NCBI RefSeq assembly: GCF_020532625.1
Contig: NZ_JAJAUY010000035.1
Span: 1-48,948, forward strand
DNA from: Streptomyces antimicrobicus
GTDB taxonomy: Bacteria > Actinomycetota > Actinomycetes > Streptomycetales > Streptomycetaceae
DNA: 48,948 nt
Direction of reading: 5' to 3'
The position numbers and the translations under genes were made by a program. Below, piece by piece: positions 7,840 through 18,267 of this stretch. Each line of letters starts with the position of its first letter. Position 1 is the first letter of the stretch. The notes below the pieces were generated by a model. That model was not told the DNA's origin. It saw nothing but the letters and a program-made list of their open reading frames with translations, and did no database searches.

Positions 7840-9147
7840 GTGAACGCTGCCCCGCCCCCACAGCGCTCTCCCTTCCTCGGCCTGCTGCCCTGGCCCGAGC
7901 GCCGCGTCATCGCCGAGGCCCTGCGCACCGAGACCCTCGGCGGCCTCGTCCTCCTGGCCGCCGCCGTCGTCGCCCTCGTCTGGGCGAACAGCCCGATCAG
8001 CGACGCGTACGAACAGATACGCGACTTCCACTTCGGCATACCCGCCCTGGGGCTCGACCTCTCGGTCGGCCACTGGACGGCCGACGGCCTGCTCGCCGTC
8101 TTCTTCCTCGTCGCGGGCATCGAACTCAAACGGGAACTCGTCGTCGGCGAGCTCCGCACCCCGGCCACGGCCGCGCTGCCGGTCGTGGCCGCCCTGTGCG
8201 GCATGGCGGTCCCCGCCGCCCTGTACGCCCTGACCGCGGGCCTCGGCGGCGGCAGCCTCGACGGCTGGGCCGTGCCCATGGCCACCGACATCGCCTTCGC
8301 CCTCGCCGTCCTCGCCGTGATCAGCACCCACCTGCCGGCGGCGCTGCGCGCCTTCCTGCTCACCCTCGCCGTCGTCGACGACCTCGGCGCGATCCTGATC
8401 ATCGCGATCTTCTTCACCGGCGACCTGAACTTCTGGGCCCTCGGCGGCGCTGCCGCCGGCCTCGCCGTCTTCTACGCCCTCCAGCGGTTCCGGGTGCGCG
8501 GTTGGTGGTGGTACGTCCCGCTCGGCCTCGCCGTCTGGGCCCTGATGTACAACAGCGGCGTCCACGCCACCGTCGCCGGAGTCGCCATGGGCCTGATCCT
8601 GCGCACCACCGCCGACAAGGGCGAGGACGCCTCCCCCGGAGCCCGCACCTCCCACCTCCTCCACCCCTTCTCCGCAGGCGTCGCCGTCCCCCTCTTCGCC
8701 CTCTTCGCCGCGGGCGTCTCCGTCTCCGGCGGCGCCCTGGCCGAGGTGTTCACCCGGCCCGAGCCCCTCGGCGTCGTCGTCGGACTGGTCGCCGGAAAGG
8801 TCCTCGGCGTGTTCGGGGGGACCTACCTCGCCGCCCGCTACACCCGTGCCCGCCTCAACCCCGATCTGGCCTGGGCCGACGTCTTCGGCCTCGCCGTCCT
8901 CGCCGGGATCGGCTTCACCGTCGCCCTCCTCATCGGCGAACTCGCCTTCCGCACTGCGGCAGCCGGTGAGCACGTCAAGGCCGCTGTCCTGGTCGGCTCC
9001 CTCCTCGCCGCGATGCTCGCCGCCGTTCTGCTCCGGCGCCGCAACGGGATCTACCGGCGCCTGTACGAGGAGGAGACGCTCGACGCCGACGCCGACGGCA
9101 TCCCCGACATCTACCAGCGCACCGCCGAGCCCGGTGCCGGCCGATGA
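7840..9147 (+). CDS. nhaA: NhaA-family Na+/H+ antiporter
   Basis: 435 residues from GTG 7840, chosen because GGAGGTG sits seven bases upstream; the frame runs further up without a site. Essential acidic residues are visible: Asp150 in MATDIAFALAVL and the pair Asp180-Asp181 in LAVVDDLGAILIIAIFF, matching Asp133 and Asp163/164 of E. coli NhaA. About eleven to twelve membrane segments follow the family pattern, with VAGIELKRELVVGELR after the third. It exports Na+ (or Li+) in exchange for protons. Length is close to actinobacterial NhaA proteins, longer than E. coli because of N- and C-terminal tails. A small membrane protein gene follows after 21 bp. Confidence 0.95.
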   Translation: MNAAPPPQRSPFLGLLPWPERRVIAEALRTETLGGLVLLAAAVVALVWANSPISDAYEQIRDFHFGIPALGLDLSVGHWTADGLLAVFFLVAGIELKRELVVGELRTPATAALPVVAALCGMAVPAALYALTAGLGGGSLDGWAVPMATDIAFALAVLAVISTHLPAALRAFLLTLAVVDDLGAILIIAIFFTGDLNFWALGGAAAGLAVFYALQRFRVRGWWWYVPLGLAVWALMYNSGVHATVAGVAMGLILRTTADKGEDASPGARTSHLLHPFSAGVAVPLFALFAAGVSVSGGALAEVFTRPEPLGVVVGLVAGKVLGVFGGTYLAARYTRARLNPDLAWADVFGLAVLAGIGFTVALLIGELAFRTAAAGEHVKAAVLVGSLLAAMLAAVLLRRRNGIYRRLYEEETLDADADGIPDIYQRTAEPGAGR

Positions 9148-9168
9148 GACGGCGGGAAGGGAACAAGA

Positions 9169-9432
9169 GTGGGCGCGACGCTCCTGGTACTGGCGATCGT
9201 CATCGCAGCCCTGGTGATCAGGACGGCGGTCGCTGAACTGCGCGATCCCGGGGCCGGGCGCCGGCAATGGCGCTTCCTGCGAGATCCGCGCGCACTGGCG
9301 GCCGGTGCGGGCGTGACGCTCGTCCTCGCCCTGGCCGGCTGGCGATCCGGGGGTGCGCCGGCCTTGCCGTGGGCCGTACTGGCGGGGGTTCTGGTCGCCT
9401 TCACCCTCGGGGGACGCGTACCACCGGACTGA
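9169..9432 (+). CDS. Small membrane protein of unknown function
   Basis: 87 residues from GTG 9169, with AAGGGA nearby upstream. Residues 3-21 are a hydrophobic helix (LLVLAIVIAALVIRTAV), followed by a charged loop rich in Arg, and two further hydrophobic stretches at about 43-57 and 66-82. No family recognised. It lies 21 bp after nhaA and 152 bp before the NfeD-like gene, and may be co-transcribed with nhaA. Confidence 0.6.
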   Translation: MGATLLVLAIVIAALVIRTAVAELRDPGAGRRQWRFLRDPRALAAGAGVTLVLALAGWRSGGAPALPWAVLAGVLVAFTLGGRVPPD

Positions 9433-9584
9433 CGTGCGCGCGGCCGCCGTTGCGGGGCGCAACCGACGGGCGGCGGCATCAAGAGGGCGTAAAGATTGCC
9501 GACGGCAGGCAATGTGCGCCTGCGCGCCCTCCTGGCAGCCTGGTGTTGTCCGGCGGGAACGGTGGTCAGGCGGGGGAGGTGCCC

Positions 9585-10094
9585 ATGGGCTTGTTTCTGG
9601 GTCTCGGCATGGGAGGAATCGTGCTGCTCGCCGTCTCGCTGGTGTTCGACGGGGTGCTCGAAGGATTCTTCGACGGTGCCCTGGACGGACTGTTCGACGG
9701 GTGGCTGTCGCTTCCGGTGGTCGCGGGCTTCGTTTCGATGCTCGGTTTCACGGGGGCGATCGTGCTCGGGTCCACCGGACTCGGGCCGGGATCGGCAGCC
9801 GCCGCCGGGGCCGTGGCCGGAGCGGGCGCGGGCTGGGCGACGTACCGCTTCGGCCGCGCCCTGCTCCGGCAGGGCGCCGGGAGCGCCCCGCACCAGGCGG
9901 ACCTCGTGGGTTCCTCGGGGCGGGTGGTCACGGCCATCCCGGTCGGTGGCTTCGGGGAAGTGCTGCTGTCGCTGGGCGGGCAGCCGGTGAAGTACGCCGC
10001 GACCGCCGACGCCCCGCTGGAGCGGGGTTGCGAGGTCTGGGTGACGGCCACGCCCTCCACGACGTCGGTCACCGTACGCGCCGTCGAACGCTGA
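9585..10094 (+). CDS. NfeD-like membrane protein
   Basis: 169 residues from ATG 9585 with GGGGGAGG upstream. Two membrane regions (about residues 3-20 and 45-75, the second rich in Gly/Ala) are followed by a C-terminal domain with the small beta-barrel character of NfeD (about 105-165: GSSGRVVTAIPVGGFGEVLL, then an ending in VTVRAVER). NfeD proteins are genetically linked to flotillin, and the flotillin gene indeed follows 85 bp later. The short form without a ClpP-like protease is the type paired with flotillin. The probable role is organising or stabilising membrane microdomains together with flotillin. Confidence 0.8.
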   Translation: MGLFLGLGMGGIVLLAVSLVFDGVLEGFFDGALDGLFDGWLSLPVVAGFVSMLGFTGAIVLGSTGLGPGSAAAAGAVAGAGAGWATYRFGRALLRQGAGSAPHQADLVGSSGRVVTAIPVGGFGEVLLSLGGQPVKYAATADAPLERGCEVWVTATPSTTSVTVRAVER

Positions 10095-10179
10095 GCAGTA
10101 CCGGCGCGTCCTTGCGCCTCGTTCTCGTCCTTCATGTCCACCACTGATCTGCCCCGTTCCGGAGGCAGGGGGAGCCCTC

Positions 10180-11703
10180 ATGAGTCCTGTCGTCATCGCG
10201 GTCGTGGGAGTCGTCGCGCTCCTCGTCCTGCTCGCCCTCGTCGTCGTCACCCGGTACAAAGTCGCAGGTCCCAGCGAGGCGTTCATCATCACCGGGCGGC
10301 GCGGGAAGCAGGCCACCGATCCGAACACCGGGCAGGTCTTCACCGACAACAGCGGCCAGAAGGTCGTGGTCGGCGGCGGTGTCTTCGTCGTGCCGTTCGT
10401 CCAGCAGCGGTACACGCTCGACCTGTCCAGTCGTCACATTCCCGTCGCCGTTCGCGGCGCGGTCACCCTGCGCGGCATCAAGGCCCACCTCGAAGGCGTC
10501 GCGATCGTCAAGGTCGGCGGGACCGAAGACGCCATCCGGGCCGCGGCCCAGCGGTTCCTCCAGCAGCAGGACGGGATCGTCGGCTTCACCCAGGAAGTCC
10601 TCTCCGGCGCGCTGCGCGCGATCGTGGGCCGGATGTCGGTGGAGGACGTCATCCGGGACCGGGCCGCGTTCGCCGGCCAGGTCGCCGAGGAGGCCGAGGC
10701 CAGCCTGTCCGGGCAGGGTCTGGTGCTGGACGCCTTCCAGATCCAGGACATCAGCACCGAGGGCTCGTACCTGGAGGACCTCGGCCGGCCGGAGGCCGCC
10801 CGCGCCAAGCAGGAAGCCGACATCGCCGAGGCCAACGCCCGGCAGGCCGCCGAGCAGGCGAGGCTGAAGGCCGAGGAGGAGATCGCTCTCGCACAGCGCA
10901 CCCTCTACCTGCGGCAGGCCGAGATCAAGGCCGAGACCGATGCGGCCGCCGCGCAGGCGAACGCCGCCGGCCCGCTGGCCGAGGCCGACCGGCAGCAGCA
11001 GATCCTCACGGAGCAGGAGAAGGTCGCCGAACGCCAGGCGGCCCTGACCGACCGCCAGCTCGACACCCAGGTCCGCAAGCCCGCCGACGCCCGCCGCTAC
11101 GAAGCCGAACAGCAGGCCGAAGCACAGCGGATCGCGCGCGTGAAGCAGGCGGAGGCCGAGAGGGCGGCCGCCATCGCGGCCGCCGAGGCGGAGGCGGAGC
11201 GGGCGCGCCTGACGGGTGAGGGCGAGAAGCAGCGCCGCTCCGCCCTCGCGGAGGCCGAGGCCGTCGAGGGCGCCAAGCGAGGCGAGGCCGAGCGCGCCCG
11301 CCGCGCTGCCATCGCCGACGCCGTCCGACTGGAAGGCGACGCGGAGGCAGCCGCGATCGCGGCGCGGGGCACCGCCGAGGCCGGGGCGATGCAGAAGAAG
11401 GCCGAGGCCTACGAGCGCTACGGTGACGCGGCGATGGTGCAGATGCTGGTCGAGGCCCTGCCGCAGGTCGTCGCGAAGGCGGCCGAGCCCCTGTCCGCCA
11501 TCGACAAGTTGACGGTCGTCTCCACCGACGGCGCCTCCAAGCTGTCCCGCACGGTCGCCGACAACGTCGCCCAGGGCATGGAACTCCTCGGCTCCACCAC
11601 CGGCGTCGACCTCGCCCAGCTCCTGAAGGGTCTGACCGCACCCGAGCCGGGTCCGAAGACCTCGGAGGCCGGGATCAACGGCAGGATCGCCGTCACGGAA
11701 TAG
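10180..11703 (+). CDS. Flotillin-like SPFH-domain protein
   Basis: 507 residues. One N-terminal membrane helix (about 4-24), then an SPFH/band-7 domain (about 28-200, including GPSEAFIITGRRGKQ and IQDISTEGSYLEDLGRPEAA), then a very long Ala/Glu/Arg coiled coil (about 200-400, repeated AEAERA/EAEAE patterns) and a short C-terminal part. The domain order and the NfeD neighbour identify a FloT/FloA-like protein. Known flotillins form oligomers in the inner leaflet and affect lipid order, cell shape and signalling. No internal frameshift is seen; the coiled coil is repetitive but in frame throughout. Confidence 0.92.
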   Translation: MSPVVIAVVGVVALLVLLALVVVTRYKVAGPSEAFIITGRRGKQATDPNTGQVFTDNSGQKVVVGGGVFVVPFVQQRYTLDLSSRHIPVAVRGAVTLRGIKAHLEGVAIVKVGGTEDAIRAAAQRFLQQQDGIVGFTQEVLSGALRAIVGRMSVEDVIRDRAAFAGQVAEEAEASLSGQGLVLDAFQIQDISTEGSYLEDLGRPEAARAKQEADIAEANARQAAEQARLKAEEEIALAQRTLYLRQAEIKAETDAAAAQANAAGPLAEADRQQQILTEQEKVAERQAALTDRQLDTQVRKPADARRYEAEQQAEAQRIARVKQAEAERAAAIAAAEAEAERARLTGEGEKQRRSALAEAEAVEGAKRGEAERARRAAIADAVRLEGDAEAAAIAARGTAEAGAMQKKAEAYERYGDAAMVQMLVEALPQVVAKAAEPLSAIDKLTVVSTDGASKLSRTVADNVAQGMELLGSTTGVDLAQLLKGLTAPEPGPKTSEAGINGRIAVTE

Positions 11704-11837
11704 CCGGGACTGGTGCCGGGTCCTTCCGGAGGGCGGCGTACGGGGCGAAGGCGCCGGGCCCGACCGGCGAGAGGGCGGGGCGGACCGGTCCGGTGAGGAT
11801 CATCCCTGTGGTGAACGGCCGAGGCTCCCGGCGGCGG

Positions 11838-11897
11838 CCGGGGGCCGGGGTCGGGGCCGGGGGTCGGGGCCGGGGGCCGGGGGCCGGCGGGCCGGGA
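11838..11897 (+). repeat. G-run tract downstream of flotillin
   Basis: Plus strand carries at least nine runs of three to five G separated by CC, TC or CGGGCC within 60 bp. The first 20 bases (11837-11856) are identical to a tract at 46050-46069. G-quadruplex formation is possible. It sits in the 261-bp gap between flotillin and the phosphatase gene; nothing else is seen in that gap. Confidence 0.6.
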
Positions 11898-11964
11898 CCG
11901 CCTCTTCATCCGCTGTCCACCGATACAGGTGGGCATTGTCGGACCGGCGTGATGTGATGGACGC

Positions 11965-12792
11965 ATGATCGAAGAGTTCTTGACCCGTGACCTGTCCGCC
12001 GTCGAGGAAGCCGTCCGCAAGGCCGCCGCGGCCGAGATCGTGCCGAGGTTCCGTCAGCTCTCCGAGCACGAGGTCGGCGAGAAGAGCGGCCCCCACGACC
12101 TGGTGACCATCGCCGACCGCCGTGCCGAGGAGCACCTGACGGCCGAGCTGACCCGGCTGCTGCCCGGCTCCGTCGTGGTCGGCGAGGAGGCCGTGCACGC
12201 CGACCCGACCGTCTACGGCGCCCTGCGCGAGGACGCCCCCGTGTGGATCGTCGATCCCGTCGACGGCACCCGCCAGTTCGTCGCCGGCGAACCCGGGTTC
12301 TGCACCCTGGTCGCCCTCGCCCGGCGCGGCGAGATCCTCGCCTCGTGGACGTACGCGCCCGCCCTGGAGCTGCTGGCCACCGCCGTCCGCGGCCAGGGCG
12401 CGTACCTCAACGGCCAGGCTCTGCACTGCGGTTCGCCGGAGCCGGGCGCCGAGCTGCGGGTCGCCATGGCCCACCCGCTGTACACCAGCGACCACGACAA
12501 GGAGGTCCTGCGCCGGCTCGACGTGCCCGGCGTGAGCGCCCGCCCGTGCGGTTCGGCCGGACTGGAGTACCTCAAGGTGGCCCGCGGCGAGGTGGACGCG
12601 CTCGCCTTCACCTGGCCCTCCGCCTGGGACCACGCCGCCGGCCTGCTGCTGGTGGCGGAGGCGGGCGGCGCCCAGAGCACCGTCGCCGGCGAGCCGTTCC
12701 GCGTGGACCGGGACAACGCCCTGCCGTTCGCGGTCGGCCGCGACGAGCCCACCGCCCTGCGCATCCGCGACCTGCTGCGCGGTGACGCGTAA
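11965..12792 (+). CDS. Inositol monophosphatase family protein
   Basis: 275 residues with the metal-binding motifs of the family: Glu74/Glu75 in VVGEEA, Asp97 and Asp100 in WIVDPVDGTRQF, and WDHAAG at 221-226 providing the third-site Asp222. Members hydrolyse inositol-1-phosphate, histidinol phosphate, fructose-1,6-bisphosphate or 3'-phosphoadenosine 5'-phosphate. The substrate is not decided by these motifs. The ATG has only weak ribosome-site similarity. It precedes the FAD enzyme by 102 bp with the same orientation, so operon membership is possible but not proven. Confidence 0.9.
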   Translation: MIEEFLTRDLSAVEEAVRKAAAAEIVPRFRQLSEHEVGEKSGPHDLVTIADRRAEEHLTAELTRLLPGSVVVGEEAVHADPTVYGALREDAPVWIVDPVDGTRQFVAGEPGFCTLVALARRGEILASWTYAPALELLATAVRGQGAYLNGQALHCGSPEPGAELRVAMAHPLYTSDHDKEVLRRLDVPGVSARPCGSAGLEYLKVARGEVDALAFTWPSAWDHAAGLLLVAEAGGAQSTVAGEPFRVDRDNALPFAVGRDEPTALRIRDLLRGDA

Positions 12793-12894
12793 CGGCGTAC
12801 GCCGCCCGGTCGGTCCGGCCGGGCGTCCTATCCTGAGGGTCCGTGGCGGTGCGGGCGCCACCGCCGCCGGACCGGCAGACGAAGGAGTCGCAAC

Positions 12895-14313
12895 GTGCCG
12901 TCGATTCTCGATGCGGTCGTGGTGGGGGCGGGGCCCAACGGGCTGACGGCCGCCGTCGAACTGGCCCGGCGCGGCCTCTCCGTCGCCGTGTTCGAGGCCG
13001 CCGACACCGTCGGCGGGGGAGCGCGGACCGAGGAGCTCACCCTCCCCGGCTTCCGGCACGACCCCTGCTCGGCGGTGCACCCGCTGGGCGCGGGCTCGCC
13101 CGTGTTCGCCACCATGCCGCTGGACCGGTACGGCCTGGAGTGGCTGCACGCCCCGCTGCCCATGGCCCACCCGTTCGACGACGGCACCGCCGCCGTCCTC
13201 GCCCGCTCCATCGGCGAGACCGCCGCCTCTCTCGGACCGCGCGACGCGGGCACCTACCGGCGGCTGGTCCAGCCGTTCCACGGCACCTGGGACACCCTGG
13301 TCCGCGACTTCATGTCGCTGCCGCGCACCGCGCTGCCCCGCGACCCCGTCACCCTCGCCCGGTTCGGCCTGACCGGACTGCCGCCCGCCACCTGGCTGAT
13401 GCGGCGCTTCCAGGACGAGCGGGCGCGCGGGCTGTTCGCCGGGCTCGCCGCGCACGTCGTCGCCCCGCTCGGCGGGATCGCCACCTCGGCCGTCGGCCTC
13501 GTCTTCGCCCTCGCCGCGCACGCCGTCGGCTGGCCGCTGCCGCGCGGCGGCTCCCAGTCGATCTCCGACGCGCTCGCGGCGTACCTGCGCGACCTCGGCG
13601 GAGCCGTCCACACCGGATTCGAGGTCAAGCGGCTGGACGACCTGCCGCCGGCCCGCGCGTACGTCTTCGACACCTCGCCGCGGGCCCTGGCGCGGATCGC
13701 CCGGCTGGGACGGGCGTACGACGGCTACCGCTACGGCCCCGGCGTGTTCAAGATCGACTACGCGCTGTCCGGCCCCGTCCCGTGGACCGCGCCGGAGGCC
13801 CGCCGCGCGGGCACGGTCCAGATCGGTCCGCGCGCCCGGGACATCGACGCCGCCCTCCAGCTCGCCCACGGCGGCCGGGCGCCGCGCAGCCCGTTCCTGA
13901 TCACCGCCCAGCCCAGCCTGGTCGACCCCACCCGCGCCCCCGAGGGACGCCACGTCTTCTGGGCGTACGGCCACGTGCCGGCCGGCTGGGACGGCGACCT
14001 GACCGAGGCCGTCGAGCGCCAGCTGGAGCGCTTCGCGCCGGGCTTCCGCGACCTCGTCCTGGCCCGCGCCACCGCCGGCCCGCCGCAGCTGGCCGCCCGC
14101 AACCCCAACTACGTCGGCGGGGACATCGCCTGCGGCGCCGCCTCCGGCCTGCAACTGCTGCTGCGCCCGAAACCGACCCTGTCCCCGTACACCACGGCGC
14201 ACCCGGCCGTGTTCCTGTGCTCCTCGGCGACCCCGCCGGGCCCCGGGGTGCACGGCATGTCCGGGCACAACGCGGCCAAGGCCGTGTGGCGCCGCCTGCG
14301 AAAGGCCTCCTGA
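12895..14313 (+). CDS. CrtI/phytoene-desaturase-like FAD-dependent oxidoreductase
   Basis: 472 residues from GTG 12895 with GAAGGAG eight bases upstream. The N-terminus carries the dinucleotide-binding motif ([18 protein letters not shown], Gly11-x-Gly13-x-x-Gly16, then the ribose-binding [13 protein letters not shown]), and the C-terminus has the second FAD contact near [18 protein letters not shown]. This arrangement is typical of carotenoid-desaturase-like amine oxidases in actinobacteria, most of unknown substrate. No carotenoid genes are nearby. The stop codon overlaps the ATG of the macrodomain gene (TGATG), coupling their translation. Confidence 0.87.
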   Translation: MPSILDAVVVGAGPNGLTAAVELARRGLSVAVFEAADTVGGGARTEELTLPGFRHDPCSAVHPLGAGSPVFATMPLDRYGLEWLHAPLPMAHPFDDGTAAVLARSIGETAASLGPRDAGTYRRLVQPFHGTWDTLVRDFMSLPRTALPRDPVTLARFGLTGLPPATWLMRRFQDERARGLFAGLAAHVVAPLGGIATSAVGLVFALAAHAVGWPLPRGGSQSISDALAAYLRDLGGAVHTGFEVKRLDDLPPARAYVFDTSPRALARIARLGRAYDGYRYGPGVFKIDYALSGPVPWTAPEARRAGTVQIGPRARDIDAALQLAHGGRAPRSPFLITAQPSLVDPTRAPEGRHVFWAYGHVPAGWDGDLTEAVERQLERFAPGFRDLVLARATAGPPQLAARNPNYVGGDIACGAASGLQLLLRPKPTLSPYTTAHPAVFLCSSATPPGPGVHGMSGHNAAKAVWRRLRKAS

Positions 14314-14822
14314 TGGTCCGCGTCACACTCGTCCAGGGCGACATCACCGAGGTGTCCGTCGACGCCGTGGTCAACGCGGCGAACTCCTCCCTGCTCGGCG
14401 GAGGTGGTGTGGACGGAGCCATCCACCGCCGCGGCGGCCCGGAGATCCTGGCGGCCTGCCGCGCCCTGCGCGCCTCCCACTACGGCAAGGGCCTGCCCAC
14501 CGGCCGCGCCGTCGCCACCCCGGCCGGCCGGCTCCCGGCGCGGTGGGTGATCCACACGGTGGGCCCGGTCTGGTCCCGCGAGGAGGACCGCTCGGACCTC
14601 CTGGCCTCCTGCTACCGCGAGTCGCTCCGCGTCGCCGACGAACTGGGCGCCCGCACGGTCGCCTTCCCCGCCATCTCCACCGGCATCTACGGCTGGCCCC
14701 TGGCCGACGGCGCCCGCATCGCGATCGAGACGGTCCGCGACACCCCGACCGGGGTGGAGGAGGTCCGCTTCGTGCTGTTCGACGAGCGGGCGCATGCGGC
14801 GTTCGAGGCTGCTCTGGGCTGA
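14313..14822 (+). CDS. Macrodomain protein (O-acetyl-ADP-ribose deacetylase type)
   Basis: 169 residues that form a single macrodomain. The signature is clear: [20 protein letters not shown], then NAANSSLLGGGGVDGAIHR and the phosphate loop region FPAISTGIYGWP. Such YmdB-like proteins remove acetyl from O-acetyl-ADP-ribose or take ADP-ribose off proteins or nucleic acids. The start overlaps the stop of the FAD enzyme by one base, so it is made from the same transcript. Downstream 232 bp before recQ are low-complexity TGGCCTGG-type repeats (about 14870-14935) and the recQ promoter. Confidence 0.93.
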   Translation: MVRVTLVQGDITEVSVDAVVNAANSSLLGGGGVDGAIHRRGGPEILAACRALRASHYGKGLPTGRAVATPAGRLPARWVIHTVGPVWSREEDRSDLLASCYRESLRVADELGARTVAFPAISTGIYGWPLADGARIAIETVRDTPTGVEEVRFVLFDERAHAAFEAALG

Positions 14823-15042
14823 CTCGGGCTGTGCTGCGGCCGACCGTGCCGCCGTAGGCGTGGCCTGGTGTGGCCTGGCTTGGCCTGAACCGGCCTGGCC
14901 GACCTGACCGGGCCGGGCCGGGCCTGGCCTGGCGGCGGCGGGGCGCGCAGCTGTGAACGCCCGGGGCCAGGTGCCGGTGGCGGGCGGGGCGGGTTTTCCA
15001 CAGGGGGGAGTGGTGTGGGCTCCTGGTGTCGGCGGGGGTCGC

Positions 15043-15048
15043 TAGGCT
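15043..15048 (+). promoter_or_regulatory. recQ -10 element, predicted leaderless start
   Basis: TAGGCT ends six bases before the recQ ATG at 15055. A start of transcription at the usual distance would coincide with the A of the start codon, giving a leaderless mRNA. AGGA lies directly against the ATG, too close to act as a normal ribosome site. No convincing -35 is seen. Confidence 0.4.
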
Positions 15049-15054
15049 TCAGGA

Positions 15055-17133
<2,079 letters not shown>

Positions 17134-17139
17134 ACCTCG

Positions 17140-17163
17140 CCCCGCCTTGTTGCCGGGGCGGGG
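17140..17163 (+). terminator. recQ terminator hairpin
   Basis: CCCCGCC (17140-17146), a 10-nt loop and GGCGGGG (17157-17163) form a perfect 7-bp GC stem starting six bases after the recQ stop. No T-tract follows; the G-rich array begins instead, which is usual for Streptomyces hairpin terminators without U-runs. Confidence 0.5.
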
Positions 17164-17714
17164 GCCGGGGCTAGGGCCGGGGCCGGGGTCTGGGCTGGGG
17201 TCTGGGCCGGGGTCTGGGCTGGGCGGGGGCCTGGGCCGGGGCCGGGGGCTGGGCCGGGGACCACGCTTGCCTGCGGCGGCGGTTTCCAGGGCCCGGGCCT
17301 GGCTGTGGCTTCCGTCTGCCTGCTGCCTGCTGCCCGCTGCCCCGGCCCTGGGCTCCGGGGCTCCGGGGCTCCGGGGCTCCTGGCCCCCCGGCGTTCCGAC
17401 CTCGGGCCCCTGCGATCCCGGTCTCCCGGGCCTCGCTGCATGCCTCGGTTTTGCGGGGCCCTGGGCCCGCCCTCGATCCGTCCCCGGGCCTCGGTCCGTT
17501 CCCGGGTCTTGGTTCGTTCCCGGACCTCGGTCCGTTCCCGGGCCGTTCCCTGGCCCCGGGCCGTTCCCTGGCCCGGCCCGTTCCCTGGCCCCGGGCCGTT
17601 CCCTGGCCCCGGGCCGTTCCCTGGCCCCGGCCCGTCTCCGGGCCTCGGCCCGTCCCCGGCCCCGGCCCGCCCCCGGCCCCCGGCCCGTCCCCGGGCCCCG
17701 GCCCCGACCCGCCC
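17161..17714. repeat. G-rich then C-rich degenerate tandem repeat array
   Basis: No gene is supported in the approximately 600 bp between recQ and the convergent lrp gene. Plus strand 17161-17260 is G-rich with a 12-bp unit GGGGTCTGGGCY repeated three times. Around 17345-17385 a 9-bp unit GGGGCTCCG repeats. From about 17460 to 17714 the plus strand is C-rich, with an 18-bp unit CCGTTCCCTGGCCCCGGG in five or six near-perfect copies (about 17535-17640) after looser copies containing CGTTCCCGG. Several frames stay open through the array but encode only Arg/Pro/Gly repeats. The left and right halves are roughly complementary, so large hairpins and G-quadruplexes are possible. Confidence 0.75.
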
Positions 17715-17757
17715 CCCGACGCCGGGGCGGGGCCCCTACCCCCGCCCCGGCGTCGGG
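17715..17757. terminator. Perfect 18-bp stem between recQ and lrp
   Basis: Bases 17715-17732 and 17740-17757 are exact reverse complements with a 7-nt loop (CCCCTAC). The stem includes the lrp stop codon (17738-17736) and its last few codons. It is the strongest hairpin in the window and lies at the convergent end of two units, so a bidirectional terminator is likely. Confidence 0.75.
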
Positions 17758-18206
17758 CGTGGGTAGGTTCGGGACTGTTTGACGCTGCCGTACGCGAAGC
17801 TCGATTCGATCGAGGCGATGCCCGGGATGGCGTGGATCCGGTGGCGGACCAGGGCCTCGTACGCTGCGAGGTCCTCGATCACCACCCGCAGCAGGTAGTC
17901 GCTGCTGCCCGCCATCAGGTAGCAGTCCTGGATGTGCTCGATGACCGAGACGTGCTCCTCGAAGAGCCGGACCGCCTCCGCGGTGTGCCGCTCCAGGCGG
18001 ATCCGTACGAACACCGTGATCGGCAGCCCGTAGGCGACCTGGTCGACCACCGCCGTGTAGCCGCGGATCAGGCCCGCCTCCTCCAGCCTGCGCACCCGGC
18101 GCAGACAGGGGGAGGGGGACAGCCGCACCCGGTCGGCGAGGTCCTGGTTCGACAGCCGTCCGTCGGCCTGCAACTCCCGGATGATCTGCAGATCCACTGC
18201 GTCCAT
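17736..18206 (-). CDS. Lrp/AsnC family transcriptional regulator
   Basis: 156 residues, the normal length. N-terminal helix-turn-helix (MDAVDLQIIRELQADGRLSN, then DLADRVRLSPSPCLRRVRRL, about 1-50) and C-terminal effector-binding RAM domain (about 65-145, with YLMAGSSDYLLRVVIED). ATG 18206 has GAGGAGGG upstream; the frame open to 18245 is less likely. Divergent from the exporter-aminotransferase pair, so it probably senses an amino acid and controls them and itself, as Lrp proteins near EamA or LysE exporters do. The last residues are shaped by the terminator stem they overlap. Confidence 0.93.
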   Translation of the reverse strand: MDAVDLQIIRELQADGRLSNQDLADRVRLSPSPCLRRVRRLEEAGLIRGYTAVVDQVAYGLPITVFVRIRLERHTAEAVRLFEEHVSVIEHIQDCYLMAGSSDYLLRVVIEDLAAYEALVRHRIHAIPGIASIESSFAYGSVKQSRTYPRPTPGRG

Positions 18207-18217
18207 GGGCCCTCCTC

Positions 18218-18267
18218 GGCAGATCTTTGGCAGATCCTGCCCCAAACGTATGTCCGAGAGGCAGAAC
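18218..18267. promoter_or_regulatory. Candidate Lrp operator with phased repeats
   Basis: GGCAGATC occurs at 18218-18225 and 18229-18236, exactly 11 bp apart, and GGCAGAAC at 18260-18267, 31 bp further on: all near whole helical turns. The middle copy is part of an inverted repeat, GGCAG-ATC-CTGCC (18229-18241). Lrp octamers bind such phased sites. They lie just upstream of the lrp start, suggesting autoregulation and control of the divergent exporter. Confidence 0.45.

Noticed and set aside
17147..17782. Long open frames through the G/C-rich array
   Set aside because: They encode only Pro/Gly/Arg/Leu repeats, have no ribosome sites and are open because TA-containing stops cannot occur in such sequence.
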